Positions 45,014-58,884 are shown, numbered from the stretch's first letter. The stretch: 64,000 bases of DNA from Thalassobacillus pellis (GCF_016908295.1 NZ_JAFBDO010000002.1:496001-560000); one strand, 5' to 3'. Program-made: numbers and translations. The notes: generated from the letters alone by a model not told the origin.

Positions 45014-46750
45014 ATGTCATTTGATGGTATTGTGACCAGAGCGGTCACACATGAACTTAATCAGACATTGACAACAGGAAGAGTCATGAAAATCTATCAG
45101 CCTACGGATACGGAACTGGTGTTTACAATAAGGGCCCAGCGAAAAAACCATTCGCTGCTGCTTTCCGCTCATCCGAGCTATGCCAGGTTCCATCTTACTG
45201 AAGATAATTACCATAATCCAAAGGAACCCCCTATGCTGTGCATGCTTCTCCGCAAGCATCTTGTCGGCGGGTTCATTATAAGCATCGAACAGGTTGAAAT
45301 GGAGAGGATAGTAAAGTTTCATATTAAATCCCGTAATGAACTAGGGGATGAGACTACGAAAACTTTGATTATGGAAGTAATGGGGAAACACAGCAACATT
45401 ATTCTCATCGACCAGGAAAAGGGGCACATCCTGGACAGTATCAAACATCTTCCACCTTCCCAAAACAGGCATCGCACTGTCATGCCTGGTCAACTATACA
45501 AGCTGCCTCCCGAACAGGGTAAAACTAACCCTGTGGATCTGGAGCCGGAGGAATTCGTAAAGAAACTGGATTTTAATGCTGGCAAAATGGATCGACAAAT
45601 TCTCGGTATATTAATGGGGTGTTCTCCATTAATTACGAAGGAAATTGCCCACGAAGCCTTCCTCGGATCGAAAAACACTTATGAAAGCGTATATCGGACT
45701 TTTAGAGAACGGTTGTCCTTCCATGATTATGCTCCCCGTATTTATCATGGGGATAAAGAAATATTCTATGTCCTCCCCCTTGATACTGCCGGTGATTCAT
45801 TCACAACATTCCGGACGGTAAGCAGTATGCTGGATGCTTACTACTCCGGCAAAGCGGAACGGGATCGAGTAAAACAGCAGGCCGGAGATCTTCATCGTTT
45901 GCTGAAAAATGAACGCGATAAAAATATCAGGAAAATAAAGAAACATGAAGAGACATTGAGAAAAGCAGAAAATGCAGACAAATACCAAAGAGAAGGCGAA
46001 CTCCTGACCGCCCACCTCCATCTCGTACAGCATGGAGATGAAACTGTAGAGGTCATCGATTATTATGATCCTGACCAGAAAACCATTATGATTAACCTGA
46101 ATCCGAATAAATCACCAAGCGAAAATGCACAGGCCTTGTTTCAGCAATATCAAAAGATGAAAAAATCGAAACAAGTCGTCCAGGAAGAAATAAAAAAGGC
46201 CCGTGGAGAAATCGATTACCTGGATCAGCTGCTTCAGCAAGTCGAGAGTGCCAGGGAACAGGACATTGAAGAAATAAGGGAAGAATTGCGGGAAGAAGGC
46301 TACCTGAAAAAGAAAAGACAGCAGTCCAAACGTAAAAATAAAGCCAACAAGCCAGAGCCGGATAAATTCTTATCAAGTGATGGAACTCCTATTTATGTAG
46401 GCAGGAATAACAAGCAGAACGAATACTTGACAAACCGACTGGCTGGAAAAAATGATACCTGGCTTCATACGAAGGATATCCCCGGCTCACACGTGGTAAT
46501 CAAATCTACGGAACCGACCGAGGATACGCTTTTAGAAGCAGCCCAGCTTGCTGCTAACTATAGCAAGAGCCAGCATTCCTCATCGGTACCTGTCGATTAT
46601 ACTCTCATCAGGCATGTAAAAAAGCCATCAGGTGCAAAACCAGGCTTTGTCATATACGATCATCAGCAGACATTATTTGTGACACCTGATGCTTCTATTG
46701 TAAAGCAGTTAAAAGAAAACTCTCATCAGGGAAAAGGGACTGACTCCTGA
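45014..46750 (+). CDS. rqcH: Ribosome quality control factor RqcH (YloA, NFACT/FbpA family)
   Basis: Binds stalled 50S subunits and directs C-terminal alanine tailing; the family was also called fibronectin-binding protein. The 578-residue product has an NFACT-N domain (SFDGIVTRAVTHELNQTL), a coiled coil at about residues 280-445, a basic stretch KKKRQQSKRKNKANK, and the NFACT-R domain (PIYVGRNNKQNEYLTNRLAG, DTWLHTKDIPGSHVVI). Start has AGAGGTG upstream. yloB, its neighbour in B. subtilis, is absent. Confidence 0.95.
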   Translation: MSFDGIVTRAVTHELNQTLTTGRVMKIYQPTDTELVFTIRAQRKNHSLLLSAHPSYARFHLTEDNYHNPKEPPMLCMLLRKHLVGGFIISIEQVEMERIVKFHIKSRNELGDETTKTLIMEVMGKHSNIILIDQEKGHILDSIKHLPPSQNRHRTVMPGQLYKLPPEQGKTNPVDLEPEEFVKKLDFNAGKMDRQILGILMGCSPLITKEIAHEAFLGSKNTYESVYRTFRERLSFHDYAPRIYHGDKEIFYVLPLDTAGDSFTTFRTVSSMLDAYYSGKAERDRVKQQAGDLHRLLKNERDKNIRKIKKHEETLRKAENADKYQREGELLTAHLHLVQHGDETVEVIDYYDPDQKTIMINLNPNKSPSENAQALFQQYQKMKKSKQVVQEEIKKARGEIDYLDQLLQQVESAREQDIEEIREELREEGYLKKKRQQSKRKNKANKPEPDKFLSSDGTPIYVGRNNKQNEYLTNRLAGKNDTWLHTKDIPGSHVVIKSTEPTEDTLLEAAQLAANYSKSQHSSSVPVDYTLIRHVKKPSGAKPGFVIYDHQQTLFVTPDASIVKQLKENSHQGKGTDS

Positions 46751-47022
46751 CAATCAGGAATCAAACTTGACCAAGGGGACCTTCGACTCGCGCTGTTCCC
46801 GCAGGCGTCCCCACCGAACGCCCATCGCGGAACCATGATATAACTGTATGTCGAAACTTTTATATCGGCCAATTTAAAGGGGCTGTCCTATAAGTCTGTA
46901 ATAGACTAATTGGGGCAGCCCTTTTCGTTATTGTTGATATCGCAGCAGGAGGGCAGGGAAACGATTCCCTTTCCGCGGGGAAGACGGTTTATGTGTAAGA
47001 TTTACTTCAATCAACCCTTTTT
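46751..47022. other. Repeat-rich gap after rqcH
   Basis: No gene is visible. It holds GC-rich fragments resembling common Bacillaceae intergenic repeats (46770-46833 with CCCGCAGGCGTCCCC; 46945-46988 with TTTCCGCGGGGAAGACGG), and between them the dispersed hairpin at 46876-46926. Confidence 0.5.
46876..46926 (+). terminator. Dispersed long hairpin serving as rqcH terminator, copy 2
   Basis: AAAGGGGCTGTCC, ATAAGTCTGTAATAGACTAA, then GGGGCAGCCCTTTTC. Outer GGGCTG/CAGCCC and inner AGTCT/AGACT stems with a T4 tail. Same sequence, apart from a few changes, as the element after recG (22641-22690). Confidence 0.75.
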
Positions 47023-47292
47023 TCACAGTTTAAGAAAATAGATGAATACCAGTATGGTTGCAATGTAAGAAAACACTGCCTGTAGCCAATATTTTTTTCG
47101 TTCCTTCCGCAGCATCCATTTATTCCACACATAAAATACACCTAAAAATACTATAAATGCGATTACCGGCGGGAAAGCAAGCATGCTATCCATGAAAGAA
47201 AATGTCAGCCAAGTGTATAAATAACCAAAACAACTTGCAACCCCTAATATAGCGTTCACTACTATGAATAAGGAATGTTTGCGAGATTTCAT
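47023..47292 (-). CDS. Small membrane protein, unknown
   Basis: An 89-residue protein, MKSRKHSLFIVVNAILGVAS.., with three predicted membrane helices (about residues 7-30, 36-55, 66-87) and basic KWMLRKERKKY between the last two. ATG at 47292 follows AAGGTG by 7 nt; the frame opens at 47322. It lies 60 bp behind pyrE with no clear terminator between, so it could be read through from the pyr operon. I do not recognise a family. Confidence 0.65.
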   Translation of the reverse strand: MKSRKHSLFIVVNAILGVASCFGYLYTWLTFSFMDSMLAFPPVIAFIVFLGVFYVWNKWMLRKERKKYWLQAVFSYIATILVFIYFLKL

Positions 47293-47352
47293 GTCAACAT
47301 CACCTTTTCTCCTCACTCTCATGGTACAGAGAAAGGTGGCCAGTTACAATCC

Positions 47353-47974
47353 CTATCCTTTGAAAGAGGCAGGATCCCTCTGCCATTCCCATATTTTCGC
47401 TTCCGTCTGTTCATCAAATGACTGCTGCTTTTTCATATGGTCTAATAGTGCGGAGAAGTCTGTCAATGTGTTGTAAGTAAACCCTTCAGCACCAAATGCT
47501 TCTTCTGCAGCAGGTAAACCGTAACTGAATATCGCAAGAATTTGCACTACTTCAGCCCCTGCACCCTCTAGAGCTTTGGCAGCATTTATGGATGATTTAC
47601 CTGTGGAAATCAAGTCTTCGATCACGACTACTCTGTCGCCTTCCTTAACCAAGCCTTCGATCTGATTTCCTTTTCCATGCTTTTTTGAAGAGGACCTTAC
47701 ATAGACCATTGGCAGCCCCATGGATTCTGCAATGAATGCAGCATGCGGAATACCTGCTGTTGCGCATCCGGCAATAATGTCGATCTTCTCTGGCAGTTCC
47801 TTTATATGACTGACAAAAGCATCTCTTATTCGTCCCCTGATATCTGGATATGACATCGTCAGTCTGTTATCGCAATAAATTGGGGACTTAATTCCAGATG
47901 TCCAGGTAAATGGGTCATCTGGCCGGATCTGGACAGCTTCAATAGCCAGTAAATCACTTGAAATGCGTTCTCTT

Positions 47975-47982
<8 letters not shown>
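47353..47982 (-). CDS. pyrE: Orotate phosphoribosyltransferase
   Basis: Converts orotate and PRPP to OMP. The 209 residues include the PRPP motif VVVIEDLISTGKSS and YVRSSSKKHGKG. ATG at 47982 follows AAGGAG and overlaps the pyrF end by 8 nt. Last biosynthetic gene of the operon. Confidence 0.97.
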
Positions 47983-50359
<2,377 letters not shown>

Positions 50360-50360
<1 letters not shown>

Positions 50361-53300
50361 CAGAGGATAACCTCCTTTTGCCCGATTGCTCTTGCTGTAA
50401 AGGACATTGAATCAATGACATCTACAATCGCCCTTGCCGTATCGAGGCTGGTAAGGCAGGCAATACCATGTTCGACAGCTTCCCTTCTGATCCGGAATCC
50501 ATCACTGCGCGATTGAAGGCCCTTCGTCAGTGTGTTCACCACGAATTGCACTTTTCCGGATTGGATGATATCGATGACATTCATATCTTCTGCACCTACT
50601 TTGCTGACTGTGGTAACGGGAATAGCTGCCTTAGCAATCGCATTAGCTGTTCCTTCCGTCGCGTACAGCTGGAAGCCTAACTGATGGAATGTACGGGCGA
50701 TCTGCAGCATTTCCTGTTTGTCTTTATCAGCAACAGTAAGAAGGACAGATCCTTCTGTCGGTATTTTCAGCCCTGAAGCCGTCATACCTTTATAGAGCGC
50801 TTTTTCAAGTGTCTGATCATAACCGATAACTTCACCAGTCGATTTCATCTCAGGTCCAAGCGTCGTATCCACACTACGCAGCTTTTCAAACGAGAAGACA
50901 GGGACTTTCACATAGACACCTTCCGGCTTCCCTACGATGCCAGAATGGTATCCATGTTCGCTTAGCTTCTCTCCCATGATCACCTTGGTCGCCAAATTCG
51001 CCATTGTTACCCCGGTTATTTTACTCAAGAAAGGCACCGTTCGGCTGGCCCTTGGATTAACTTCAAGTACATACGCTGTATCCCCATGAACCACAAACTG
51101 AATATTGATTAATCCCTGCATATTGAGTTCCCGAGCGATTTTCACCGTTGCGTCAATGCATTGCTGTTCTAATTCCTTACTTAAGCGCTGTGTCGGATAA
51201 ACAGCCATGGAATCTCCAGAGTGCACCCCTGCGCGCTCGATGTGTTCCATGACACCAGGGATAACCACGGTCTCCCCGTCACTGATCGCATCGACTTCGA
51301 TTTCCATGCCAGTCAAGTACTTATCGACAAGTATCGGATGGTCGCTGTAATCCCTGACAGCTTCCTCCATATACGTAAGCAGTTCATCTTCCCCATAGAC
51401 AATCTCCATTGCCCGTCCGCCAAGTACATAAGATGGACGTACCACAACAGGATATCCGATTTTATCGGCTATTTTCACTGCTTCTCCAACGCTGGTTACA
51501 CTTTCCCCGCCTGGCTTCGCAATATCAAGGCGGTTTAACAATTGTTCAAATAAATCCCTATCCTCTGTTTCATTGATCGCTTCCATTGTGGTCCCGAGAA
51601 TTTTTACCCCTCTTCGGTTAAGACCATCGACAAGGTTGATTGCTGTCTGCCCCCCAAATTGAACAATGACTCCCTCGGGTTTTTCTAGTTCGATGACATG
51701 CATGACATCTTCTAAAGAAAGAGGCTCGAAGTACAATTTGTCTGATACACTGAAATCAGTCGATACCGTTTCTGGATTGTTATTCATAATGATCGCTTCA
51801 TAACCAAGTTCCTTCAGGGCAAGTACGGAATGGACGGTTGCATAGTCGAATTCTACACCTTGACCAATCCGAATTGGTCCGGACCCGATGACGAGGACTT
51901 TCTTCGTTTCACTCACCACTGATTCGTTCTCTTCTTCATAACTGCTGTAGAAATAAGGTGTTTCCGAAGCAAACTCTCCCGCACAAGTGTCTACCATTTT
52001 ATATACCGGCATAATGCCATGGTCAAGACGGAATTGATAAACTTTATCAACATCGCTTTCCAGCAGACGGGCGAGATGGGCATCTGCAAATCCGAGCTGT
52101 TTAGCCAGTCTAATATCAGTAAGGTCCCATGGATTTTCTTCTATTGCTTTTTCAAGATCAATAATCCGCTTCAATTTATTCAGGAAAAACAAATCGATTC
52201 CCGTCAGGTCATGCAATTCTTCTATCGTACGATTACGGCGCAATGCTTCGGCCAACACGAAAATTCGTTCGTCATCCGCTTTTACGAGACGATGATTGAT
52301 AGACTCGTCATCAAGATCGATAAGAGTTTTCAGGTACAGCTCTTCCGTTTTCCCTTCTAAAGAACGCACTCCTTTTAAAAGGGATTCTTCGAAATTACGC
52401 CCTATTGACATGATTTCTCCGGTTGCCTTCATTTGCGTACCCAGGATTCGGTTACCTTTGGCAAATTTATCGAACGGCCACCTAGGTATTTTAGTGACAA
52501 CGTAATCGAGTGCCGGTTCAAAACAGGCATAGGTTGTCCCGGTTACAGGATTAGGTATTTCATCAAGTGTCAAGCCAATTGCAATTTTTGCTGCCAATTT
52601 AGCAATTGGATAGCCGGTCGCTTTAGAGGCGAGGGCAGATGAACGGCTGACACGTGGGTTTACCTCGATGACATAGTACTGGAAGCTGTCAGGATCAAGA
52701 GCCAGCTGGACATTACACCCTCCTTCAATACCAAGTGAACGGATGATTGTGAGGGATGCGTTCCGAAGCATCTGATATTCCCGGTCGCTTAACGTCTGGG
52801 AAGGAGCGACAACAATGGAATCTCCCGTATGGATACCGACGGGGTCGAAGTTTTCCATGTTACAGACAACAATGGCGTGATCACTTTTGTCCCGCATGAC
52901 TTCGTATTCGACTTCCTTGAAGCCTGCGATATTCTTTTCGATAAGACACTGATTGACCGGAGAAAGAGAAAGACCATTCCGTGCAATTTCACGTAGTTCC
53001 GCTTCGTTATTGCACATTCCCCCGCCTGTTCCCCCCATCGTATAGGCAGGGCGGACGATAACGGGGTAACCGATCTCCGATGCAAAATCAGCCGCTGCAT
53101 CCACAGTGCTGACAATGGTACTTTCAGGCACAGGCTGTCCCAGTTCATACATTAAGTCACGGAACATGGCGCGGTCTTCCGCTTGCTCGATCGCTTCCAT
53201 ACGTGTACCAAGAAGCTCGACGCTATATTCCTCAAGAATGCCTGTTTTGCTCAATTCCATTGCCAAATTCAGACCAGTCTGACCGCCAAGGGTCGGAAGG

Positions 53301-53557
53301 ATGGCGTCAGGCTGTTCTTTACGGATAATTTTTGTCATGAATTCAACTGTAAGTGGTTCCATATATACTTCATCGGCAAATGTATAATCGGTCATGATCG
53401 TTGCAGGATTAGAGTTGGCCAGTATGACTTCATACCCTTCTTCCTTCAACGCCTGGCATGCCTGGGTACCTGAATAATCGAACTCTGCTGCCTGGCCGAT
53501 AATGATCGGACCGGATCCGATGACAAGGATTTTGTTTAGGTCAGTACGTTTAGGCAT
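50360..53557 (-). CDS. carB: Carbamoyl-phosphate synthase, large subunit (pyrimidine)
   Basis: Also pyrAB. Makes carbamoyl phosphate from bicarbonate, ammonia and ATP. The 1065 residues show the internal duplication: [22 protein letters not shown] near the start and [21 protein letters not shown] near 555, two ATP-grasp units, and a C-terminal MGS-like allosteric domain. It overlaps carA by 22 nt. Confidence 0.97.
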
Positions 53558-54651
53558 GTTGCTTCCTCCTTTTGTTTCAATTGGCTGCTGCGGATAAGTT
53601 CTAGAAATTCATCAAACAAATTATCGGTGTCTTCCGGACCCGGAGAGCTCTCCGGATGGTACTGAACAGAAAAGACTGGGTGAATAGTGTGTTTCAGGCC
53701 TTCTACGGATGCATCATTTAACGATACTTGTGTAAGTTCTAGTTCTGTTCCGCTCAGGGATCCTGCACTTACTGCATATCCGTGGTTTTGAGAAGTGATA
53801 TAAGTTCTTCCTGTGTGCTTGTCTTTGACAGGCTGATTTAGCCCTCTGTGTCCAAATTTCATTTTTTCGGTATCAGCACCTGAAGCAAGGGCAATCAACT
53901 GATGGCCGAGACAAATCCCGAAAATCGGAATTCTGCCAATCAGCTCATGGATCGTTTCAATCGCTTCGGGTACATCCTTCGGGTCTCCTGGCCCATTGGT
54001 CAGCATGATGCCGTCCGGTTTTAACCGTTCAATTTCCTGTGCTGTGGTGTTGTAAGGCACAACTGTCACGTGACACTTACGTTTGGTAAATTCACGTAGA
54101 ATGCCATGCTTCATTCCAAAATCAACAAGTACGATGCGACAGCCCCGGCCAGGGACTACATAAGGCTTAACGGTGGAAACCTGTCTTACCTGATCTCTTT
54201 TCAGCTGAGTCAACTTCAGGCTCTCTACTACGCTGTCTACTGATCTATCAAGAGAAGTAATCGTCGCCTTCATCGTCCCGTGTCTCCGGATGATTTTTGT
54301 CAGCTTCCGTGTATCAATTCCGGCAATCCCCGGTATCCCCTTGGCTTTCAAAAATGAATCCAATGTTTCTTCATTACGGAAGTTGGAAGGGTGTTCGCAG
54401 TGTTCCTTTACCACAATTCCCAGAATAGCAGGGTCGACGGTTTCAAAATCATCGCGATTGATACCATAGTTTCCGATCAATGGGTAGGTGAATGTCACAA
54501 TCTGTCCGCAATAGGATGGATCCGAAATGGTTTCCTGATATCCTGTCATTCCTGTATTAAAGACAATTTCTCCGACCGTCTCACGGTCACTGCCGAAACC
54601 ATGACCGATAAATTGTGTTCCATCTTCCAGTACGAGTTGTTTCTGTGTCAT
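53536..54651 (-). CDS. carA: Carbamoyl-phosphate synthase, small subunit (pyrimidine)
   Basis: Also pyrAA. Glutamine amidotransferase subunit, 371 residues. Class I glutaminase with [11 protein letters not shown] (nucleophile Cys) and the downstream [13 protein letters not shown] (His, Glu). Starts 1 bp after the pyrC stop. Confidence 0.97.
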   Translation of the reverse strand: MTQKQLVLEDGTQFIGHGFGSDRETVGEIVFNTGMTGYQETISDPSYCGQIVTFTYPLIGNYGINRDDFETVDPAILGIVVKEHCEHPSNFRNEETLDSFLKAKGIPGIAGIDTRKLTKIIRRHGTMKATITSLDRSVDSVVESLKLTQLKRDQVRQVSTVKPYVVPGRGCRIVLVDFGMKHGILREFTKRKCHVTVVPYNTTAQEIERLKPDGIMLTNGPGDPKDVPEAIETIHELIGRIPIFGICLGHQLIALASGADTEKMKFGHRGLNQPVKDKHTGRTYITSQNHGYAVSAGSLSGTELELTQVSLNDASVEGLKHTIHPVFSVQYHPESSPGPEDTDNLFDEFLELIRSSQLKQKEEATCLNVLT

Positions 54652-54652
54652 A

Positions 54653-55924
54653 TTATTCCGCCTCCCAGACTATTTTTCCTTCAGCTATGGTCATTGCTGG
54701 AAATCCAATGACATCCCAGCCATGAAATGGAGTATTTTTTCCTTTGGAGTAAAAGTTGTGCCTGTCAATTGTCTGTTTATGTTCTATATCCAGCAGCGTC
54801 AAATCAGCAGGGGCACCTTCGACGATCTTTCCATACGGCAGTCCAAAAACGTTTGCCGGTTTTACCGTCAGCATGTCAATCAGTTGTTCCAAGGTAAGAA
54901 TATCTTTTTTCACCAGATGTGAGTAAAGGAGTGGGAATGCCGTTTCCAGCCCGACGATTCCGAACGGAGCAGTCAAAATATCCTCCTGTTTATCTGCTTC
55001 TGTATGAGGAGCATGATCAGTCGCGATGCAATCGATCGTACCATCCAATAAACCGTCGATCAGCGCTTGCTGGTCTTCCTTGCTCCTAAGTGGTGGGTTC
55101 ATCTTGAACATCGTGTCATCCTGTCTGATATCTTCCTCGTTCAGTAATAGATGGTGAGGTGTGACTTCAGCTGTAACATTTATGCCTGCCCGCTTTGCAT
55201 CACGGATCACACGCACCGATTCTTTTGTACTGACGTGGCAGACATGGTAATGGCATCCTGCCGCTTCTGCCAGTAAAACATCCCTGGCAATGTGGACCGA
55301 TTCACAAACAGATGGTATTCCAGGTATGCCGAGTTTTTCACTCGTTTTCCCTTTATGGATAGCCCCGCCCTGCTTTAAGCTGTTGTCTTCGCAATGAGCG
55401 ACGATGCTGTGGTTATCCTGCGCTGCCTGCTCCATGGCACGCAGCATCTGCCCTGCTTCCTGCACACCGACCCCATCATCGGTGAAAGCGACTGCTCCAG
55501 CATGTTTCAAAGCTTTCATATCGACCAGTTCTTTGCCTAACTGCCTCTTGGTGATGGCAGCATAAGGCAGCACTCGAACAGTTGCATCCGACTCGATCCG
55601 TTCCATGAGTTTTCCCATCGTCTCAGCATCATCTGGAACAGGCTGTGTGTTTGGCATGGAACATACAGTTGTGAAACCGCCTCTTGCAGCCGCTCTTGTT
55701 CCTGTAGCAATAGTTTCTTTTTTCTCGCCGCCTGGTTCCCTGAGATGGATGTGGATATCGACAAATCCAGGTGCTAGAAGGTTACCATTGCCATCGATGA
55801 TCTGGTCCGGTTCTGTTTCGATGCTTTCGGCAATCTGAACGATCGCTTTATCTTCCATTAAAAGCTCCCTGTCCACCCATTCTTCGTTCACATGTAACTT
55901 CACGTTTTTCAGCAAGGTTTTCAT
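54653..55924 (-). CDS. pyrC: Dihydroorotase
   Basis: Zinc amidohydrolase cyclising carbamoyl aspartate. The 423-residue product has [20 protein letters not shown] (metal His), the lysine/His region SIVAHCEDN, and [14 protein letters not shown]. Two bases separate it from pyrB. Confidence 0.97.
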   Translation of the reverse strand: MKTLLKNVKLHVNEEWVDRELLMEDKAIVQIAESIETEPDQIIDGNGNLLAPGFVDIHIHLREPGGEKKETIATGTRAAARGGFTTVCSMPNTQPVPDDAETMGKLMERIESDATVRVLPYAAITKRQLGKELVDMKALKHAGAVAFTDDGVGVQEAGQMLRAMEQAAQDNHSIVAHCEDNSLKQGGAIHKGKTSEKLGIPGIPSVCESVHIARDVLLAEAAGCHYHVCHVSTKESVRVIRDAKRAGINVTAEVTPHHLLLNEEDIRQDDTMFKMNPPLRSKEDQQALIDGLLDGTIDCIATDHAPHTEADKQEDILTAPFGIVGLETAFPLLYSHLVKKDILTLEQLIDMLTVKPANVFGLPYGKIVEGAPADLTLLDIEHKQTIDRHNFYSKGKNTPFHGWDVIGFPAMTIAEGKIVWEAE

Positions 55925-55926
55925 TA

Positions 55927-56805
55927 TTACAGCTCCTCCTTAAGTAATGCGTTGATCATTGCCATGCGGATTGTTACGCCATTTTTCATCTGTGTAAAAA
56001 TTCGTGATCTGGGAGCTTCAACTAGACTGCCCGCAATTTCCACACCTCTATTAACCGGAGCAGGATGCATAATAATTGCATTTTTATTCATTTTCTTCTC
56101 TCGTTCTTCAGTTAAGCCAAATGCTTCCAGATAGCTGTCCGACTCCGCTTTTTGTTCGTGTCGTTCATGCTGGATTCTGAGCAGCATGACAACATCTGCA
56201 AGCTCTACTGCTTGATCGATAGATAGATAGTTTGTAGAAATGCTATCATCCTGCCATTCAGGTTTGGAAGCATAGAATACCTCGGCTCCTAGCCGCTCGA
56301 GGGCTTTGCCATTGGAACGAGCAACACGGCTGTGTTTAATATCGCCGACTATCGCCACCTTGATGCCTGTAAATCCCCCGAATTCCTGGTAGATGGTATA
56401 TAGGTCAAGCAGACTCTGGGAGGGATGCTGCCCTGTGCCGTCGCCTGCATTGATGATTGGTACATCGACCTCGTTTGCAATCTCTCTCAGAATACCATTC
56501 TGCGATTGTCTGATAATGCATAAACTTGCACCTATAGTGTATAATGTTTTAACAGTATCATATAAAGACTCCCCTTTTGTCAAACTCGAATCCGAGCCTG
56601 AAACATCCATTACCTCCATTCCGAGGCGTCGTTCGGCGATAAAAAAACTATTTTTTGTCCTTGTGCTTGGCTCTAAAAAAAGATTGGCAGCGTATTTTTG
56701 ATCATGAAATGGAAAACTGCCTTCACTTTCAATTTTCTCTGCTGTTTCCAGTAGTTGATATATTTGAGCATCAGTCAGATCTTCCATGGATAAAATATCT
56801 TTCAT
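55927..56805 (-). CDS. pyrB: Aspartate carbamoyltransferase, catalytic
   Basis: Condenses carbamoyl phosphate with aspartate. The 292 residues have the carbamoyl-phosphate motif [19 protein letters not shown]-like [29 protein letters not shown] and [14 protein letters not shown] at 56805 follows GGAGG; the longer frame starts inside that ribosome binding site. Preceded by repeat units and the third PyrR attenuator. Confidence 0.97.
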   Translation of the reverse strand: MKDILSMEDLTDAQIYQLLETAEKIESEGSFPFHDQKYAANLFLEPSTRTKNSFFIAERRLGMEVMDVSGSDSSLTKGESLYDTVKTLYTIGASLCIIRQSQNGILREIANEVDVPIINAGDGTGQHPSQSLLDLYTIYQEFGGFTGIKVAIVGDIKHSRVARSNGKALERLGAEVFYASKPEWQDDSISTNYLSIDQAVELADVVMLLRIQHERHEQKAESDSYLEAFGLTEEREKKMNKNAIIMHPAPVNRGVEIAGSLVEAPRSRIFTQMKNGVTIRMAMINALLKEEL

Positions 56806-56844
56806 CGTTCTTACCTCCAAACGATTATTTTTTCAGGGGCGAAC

Positions 56845-57111
56845 AAAAGCGGAAGCGCCTTGCTCATCCCCGACCAGCTTAAGTCGATCCTCGCCGTGGC
56901 GGTCTTTGTCACAGAGAGGATTGACTTAAGACCTCGAGGGGATAGGCGCTGCAGCTGGATGAAACAAAAGCGGAAGCGCCTTGCTCATCCCCGACCAGCT
57001 TAAGCCGATCCTCGCCGTGGCGGTCTTTGTCACAGAGAGGATTGACTTAAGACCTCGAGGGGATAGGCGCTGCAGCTGGATGAAACAAAAGCGGAAGCGC
57101 CTTGCTTAGTC
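56845..57111 (+). repeat. 121-bp structured repeat, locus 3 (two full units plus truncated unit)
   Basis: Units begin at 56845, 56966 and 57087; the third stops near 57111, 10 bp before the attenuator terminator. Stem two is CATCCCC/GGGGATA here against TACCCCC/GGGGGTA elsewhere, a compensatory change. Stem three of the first unit is CTTAAGTC/GACTTAAG. It lies within the pyr operon between the pyrP/pyrB attenuator and pyrB, antisense to the unit orientation. Confidence 0.85.
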
Positions 57112-57120
57112 AGGGCAAAG

Positions 57121-57150
57121 AAAAAAGCACCCCCGGGTGTGGGGATGCTT
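57121..57150 (-). terminator. Attenuator terminator upstream of pyrB
   Basis: GCATCCCC / GGGGGTGC followed by T6 in the minus sense. Confidence 0.85.
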
Positions 57151-57231
57151 TTCGGCAGCCATGATAAAACACGGCAAACTGAATCGCTCTCCTACACCCT
57201 TTAAAATCTCACAGGATTTTATTAAAAAGTG
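57121..57231 (-). promoter_or_regulatory. PyrR-dependent attenuator between pyrP and pyrB
   Basis: The minus-strand RNA has the PyrR binding loop AAATCCTGTGAGATTTTAAA (57200-57222) followed by a terminator (57121-57150; GCATCCCC..GGGGGTGC, T6). With UMP or UTP, PyrR would favour termination before pyrB. Confidence 0.85.
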
Positions 57232-57247
57232 TCAAGCTTTCATTTGT

Positions 57248-58639
57248 TTACGCTGCATGTGGATCATTTGAATTTTTGTTTGTTTCCGTTTCTGCTTTAA
57301 ACATATTTCCATTACCGTGTCCTTTTTCTTTACCCGGAAGAATTAAGTTCAGGAAAACACCGATGATCGCAGACAATGCCATTCCGGCAATTTGCAACTG
57401 ATCACTAATCTGGATAAATGCTCCGCCAATTCCGATTACCAGGATGACAGAAGCGATGATAAGATTCCGTTTTTCTCCTAAATCCACCTGGTTATCAATC
57501 AGCATCCGAAGTCCGCTGGAAGCAATGATACCGAACAATAGGATGGAAACTCCGCCCATGACAGCAGATGGTATCGACCCGATGACAGCTGTACTCATTC
57601 CGATAAACCCGAACAATAAAGCGAATACTGCAGCCCCTCCGATGACGAATACGCTGAACACGCGAGTGATGGCCAGCACACCTATATTTTCGCCATAAGT
57701 TGTATTCGGTGGACCTCCCAGGAAAGAAGCGATGATGGTTGCTGTACCGTCACCGAGAATAGAACGGTTCAAGCCTGGCTCCTTCAGGAAGTTACGACCA
57801 ACTACTTTGGAAAGGACCATTTGGTCACCGATATGTTCTGTGATAGTAACAAGTGCGACTGGAACCATAATCAGGACGATTTCCCAGCTGAATACACTGA
57901 GTGGAGAGTAGTCAACGAATGGCACGACAAAGTCCGGCATTTCAAAAATCGCTGTGAAAAATGCTCCGATAGAATCGGCTGCAGTTATTGCAGCCCATTC
58001 CGCTTTGATTTTCGCAGTATCAACGATTCCCTGATACAGGGCGAATGAATAGCCGCCTACGATACCAACGAGTATCGGAATCAGACTGAAAAACCCTTTG
58101 AAAAACACTGAAGCTAAGATGGTGATTGCCAGTGTAACCAGTGCTACACTAAAATGCGTCATGCTGTAAACTTCCTTATCAATTCCAGGTACATACATCG
58201 CCATGTCGATTGCAGTCGTAGCAAGACCAAGCCCAATAACGATGATCACCGGTCCGACAACTACAGGAGGGAGGAGCTTGATGAGCCAGTCCATACCGAA
58301 GATTCCGATCAGCATAGCAACCACACCGTAGACGAGCCCGGCGAGAAAGCTTCCAATCATAGCACCCGGAACTCCTGCAGCAGTACTTGCCGCAATCACC
58401 GGGGCGATGAATGCAAAACTTGATCCTAGATATGCCGGAATTCTTCCTTTTGTAATTATCAGATAGGCAAGTGTCCCCAGTCCACTTGATATTAAAGCTA
58501 CGGATGGCGACAGCCCTGTCAAAAACGGCACTAGAATAGTCGCGCCAAACATCGCAAACAAGTGCTGGATACTTAATGTAATCCATTTATGCATTTTAGG
58601 TACTTCTCTGATACCTAATGCCACATTTTTAGAATCCAT
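57248..58639 (-). CDS. pyrP: Uracil permease PyrP (NCS2)
   Basis: Uracil:proton symporter, 463 residues with about 12-14 membrane segments. It has QHLFAMFGATILVPFLTGLS near the N-terminus, AYLGSSFAFIAPV, and FLGGPPNTTYGENIGVLAIT, typical of the UraA branch. A GGGAGG lies before ATG 58639. Between two PyrR attenuators. Confidence 0.96.
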   Translation of the reverse strand: MDSKNVALGIREVPKMHKWITLSIQHLFAMFGATILVPFLTGLSPSVALISSGLGTLAYLIITKGRIPAYLGSSFAFIAPVIAASTAAGVPGAMIGSFLAGLVYGVVAMLIGIFGMDWLIKLLPPVVVGPVIIVIGLGLATTAIDMAMYVPGIDKEVYSMTHFSVALVTLAITILASVFFKGFFSLIPILVGIVGGYSFALYQGIVDTAKIKAEWAAITAADSIGAFFTAIFEMPDFVVPFVDYSPLSVFSWEIVLIMVPVALVTITEHIGDQMVLSKVVGRNFLKEPGLNRSILGDGTATIIASFLGGPPNTTYGENIGVLAITRVFSVFVIGGAAVFALLFGFIGMSTAVIGSIPSAVMGGVSILLFGIIASSGLRMLIDNQVDLGEKRNLIIASVILVIGIGGAFIQISDQLQIAGMALSAIIGVFLNLILPGKEKGHGNGNMFKAETETNKNSNDPHAA

Positions 58640-58672
58640 TTATAATTCCTCCCAGGTAAAAATTTTCTAAAC

Positions 58673-58828
58673 AAAAGCGGAAGCGCCTTGCTTACCCCCG
58701 ACCAGCTTAATGCGAGCCTCGCCGTGACGTTTCTTGTCACAGAGAGGATCGACTTAAGACCTCGAGGGGGTAGGCGCTGCAGCTGGATGATACAAAAGCG
58801 GAAGCGCCTTGCTTACCCCCGACCAGCT
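58673..58828 (+). repeat. 121-bp structured repeat, locus 4 (full unit plus truncated unit)
   Basis: Full unit 58673-58788 and a second from 58792 that stops at about 58828, shortly before the attenuator terminator. Stem three is disturbed here (CTTAATGC against GACTTAAG). It separates the pyrR/pyrP attenuator from pyrP, as locus 3 does for pyrB. Confidence 0.85.
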
Positions 58829-58850
58829 TCTTTGCAATTCTCAGGGTATA

Positions 58851-58884
58851 AAAAAACCTCTTTGCCTGAAAAACCGCAAAGAGG
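58851..58884 (-). terminator. Attenuator terminator upstream of pyrP
   Basis: CCTCTTTGC / GCAAAGAGG, 9 perfect base pairs, then T6 in the minus sense. Confidence 0.88.
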
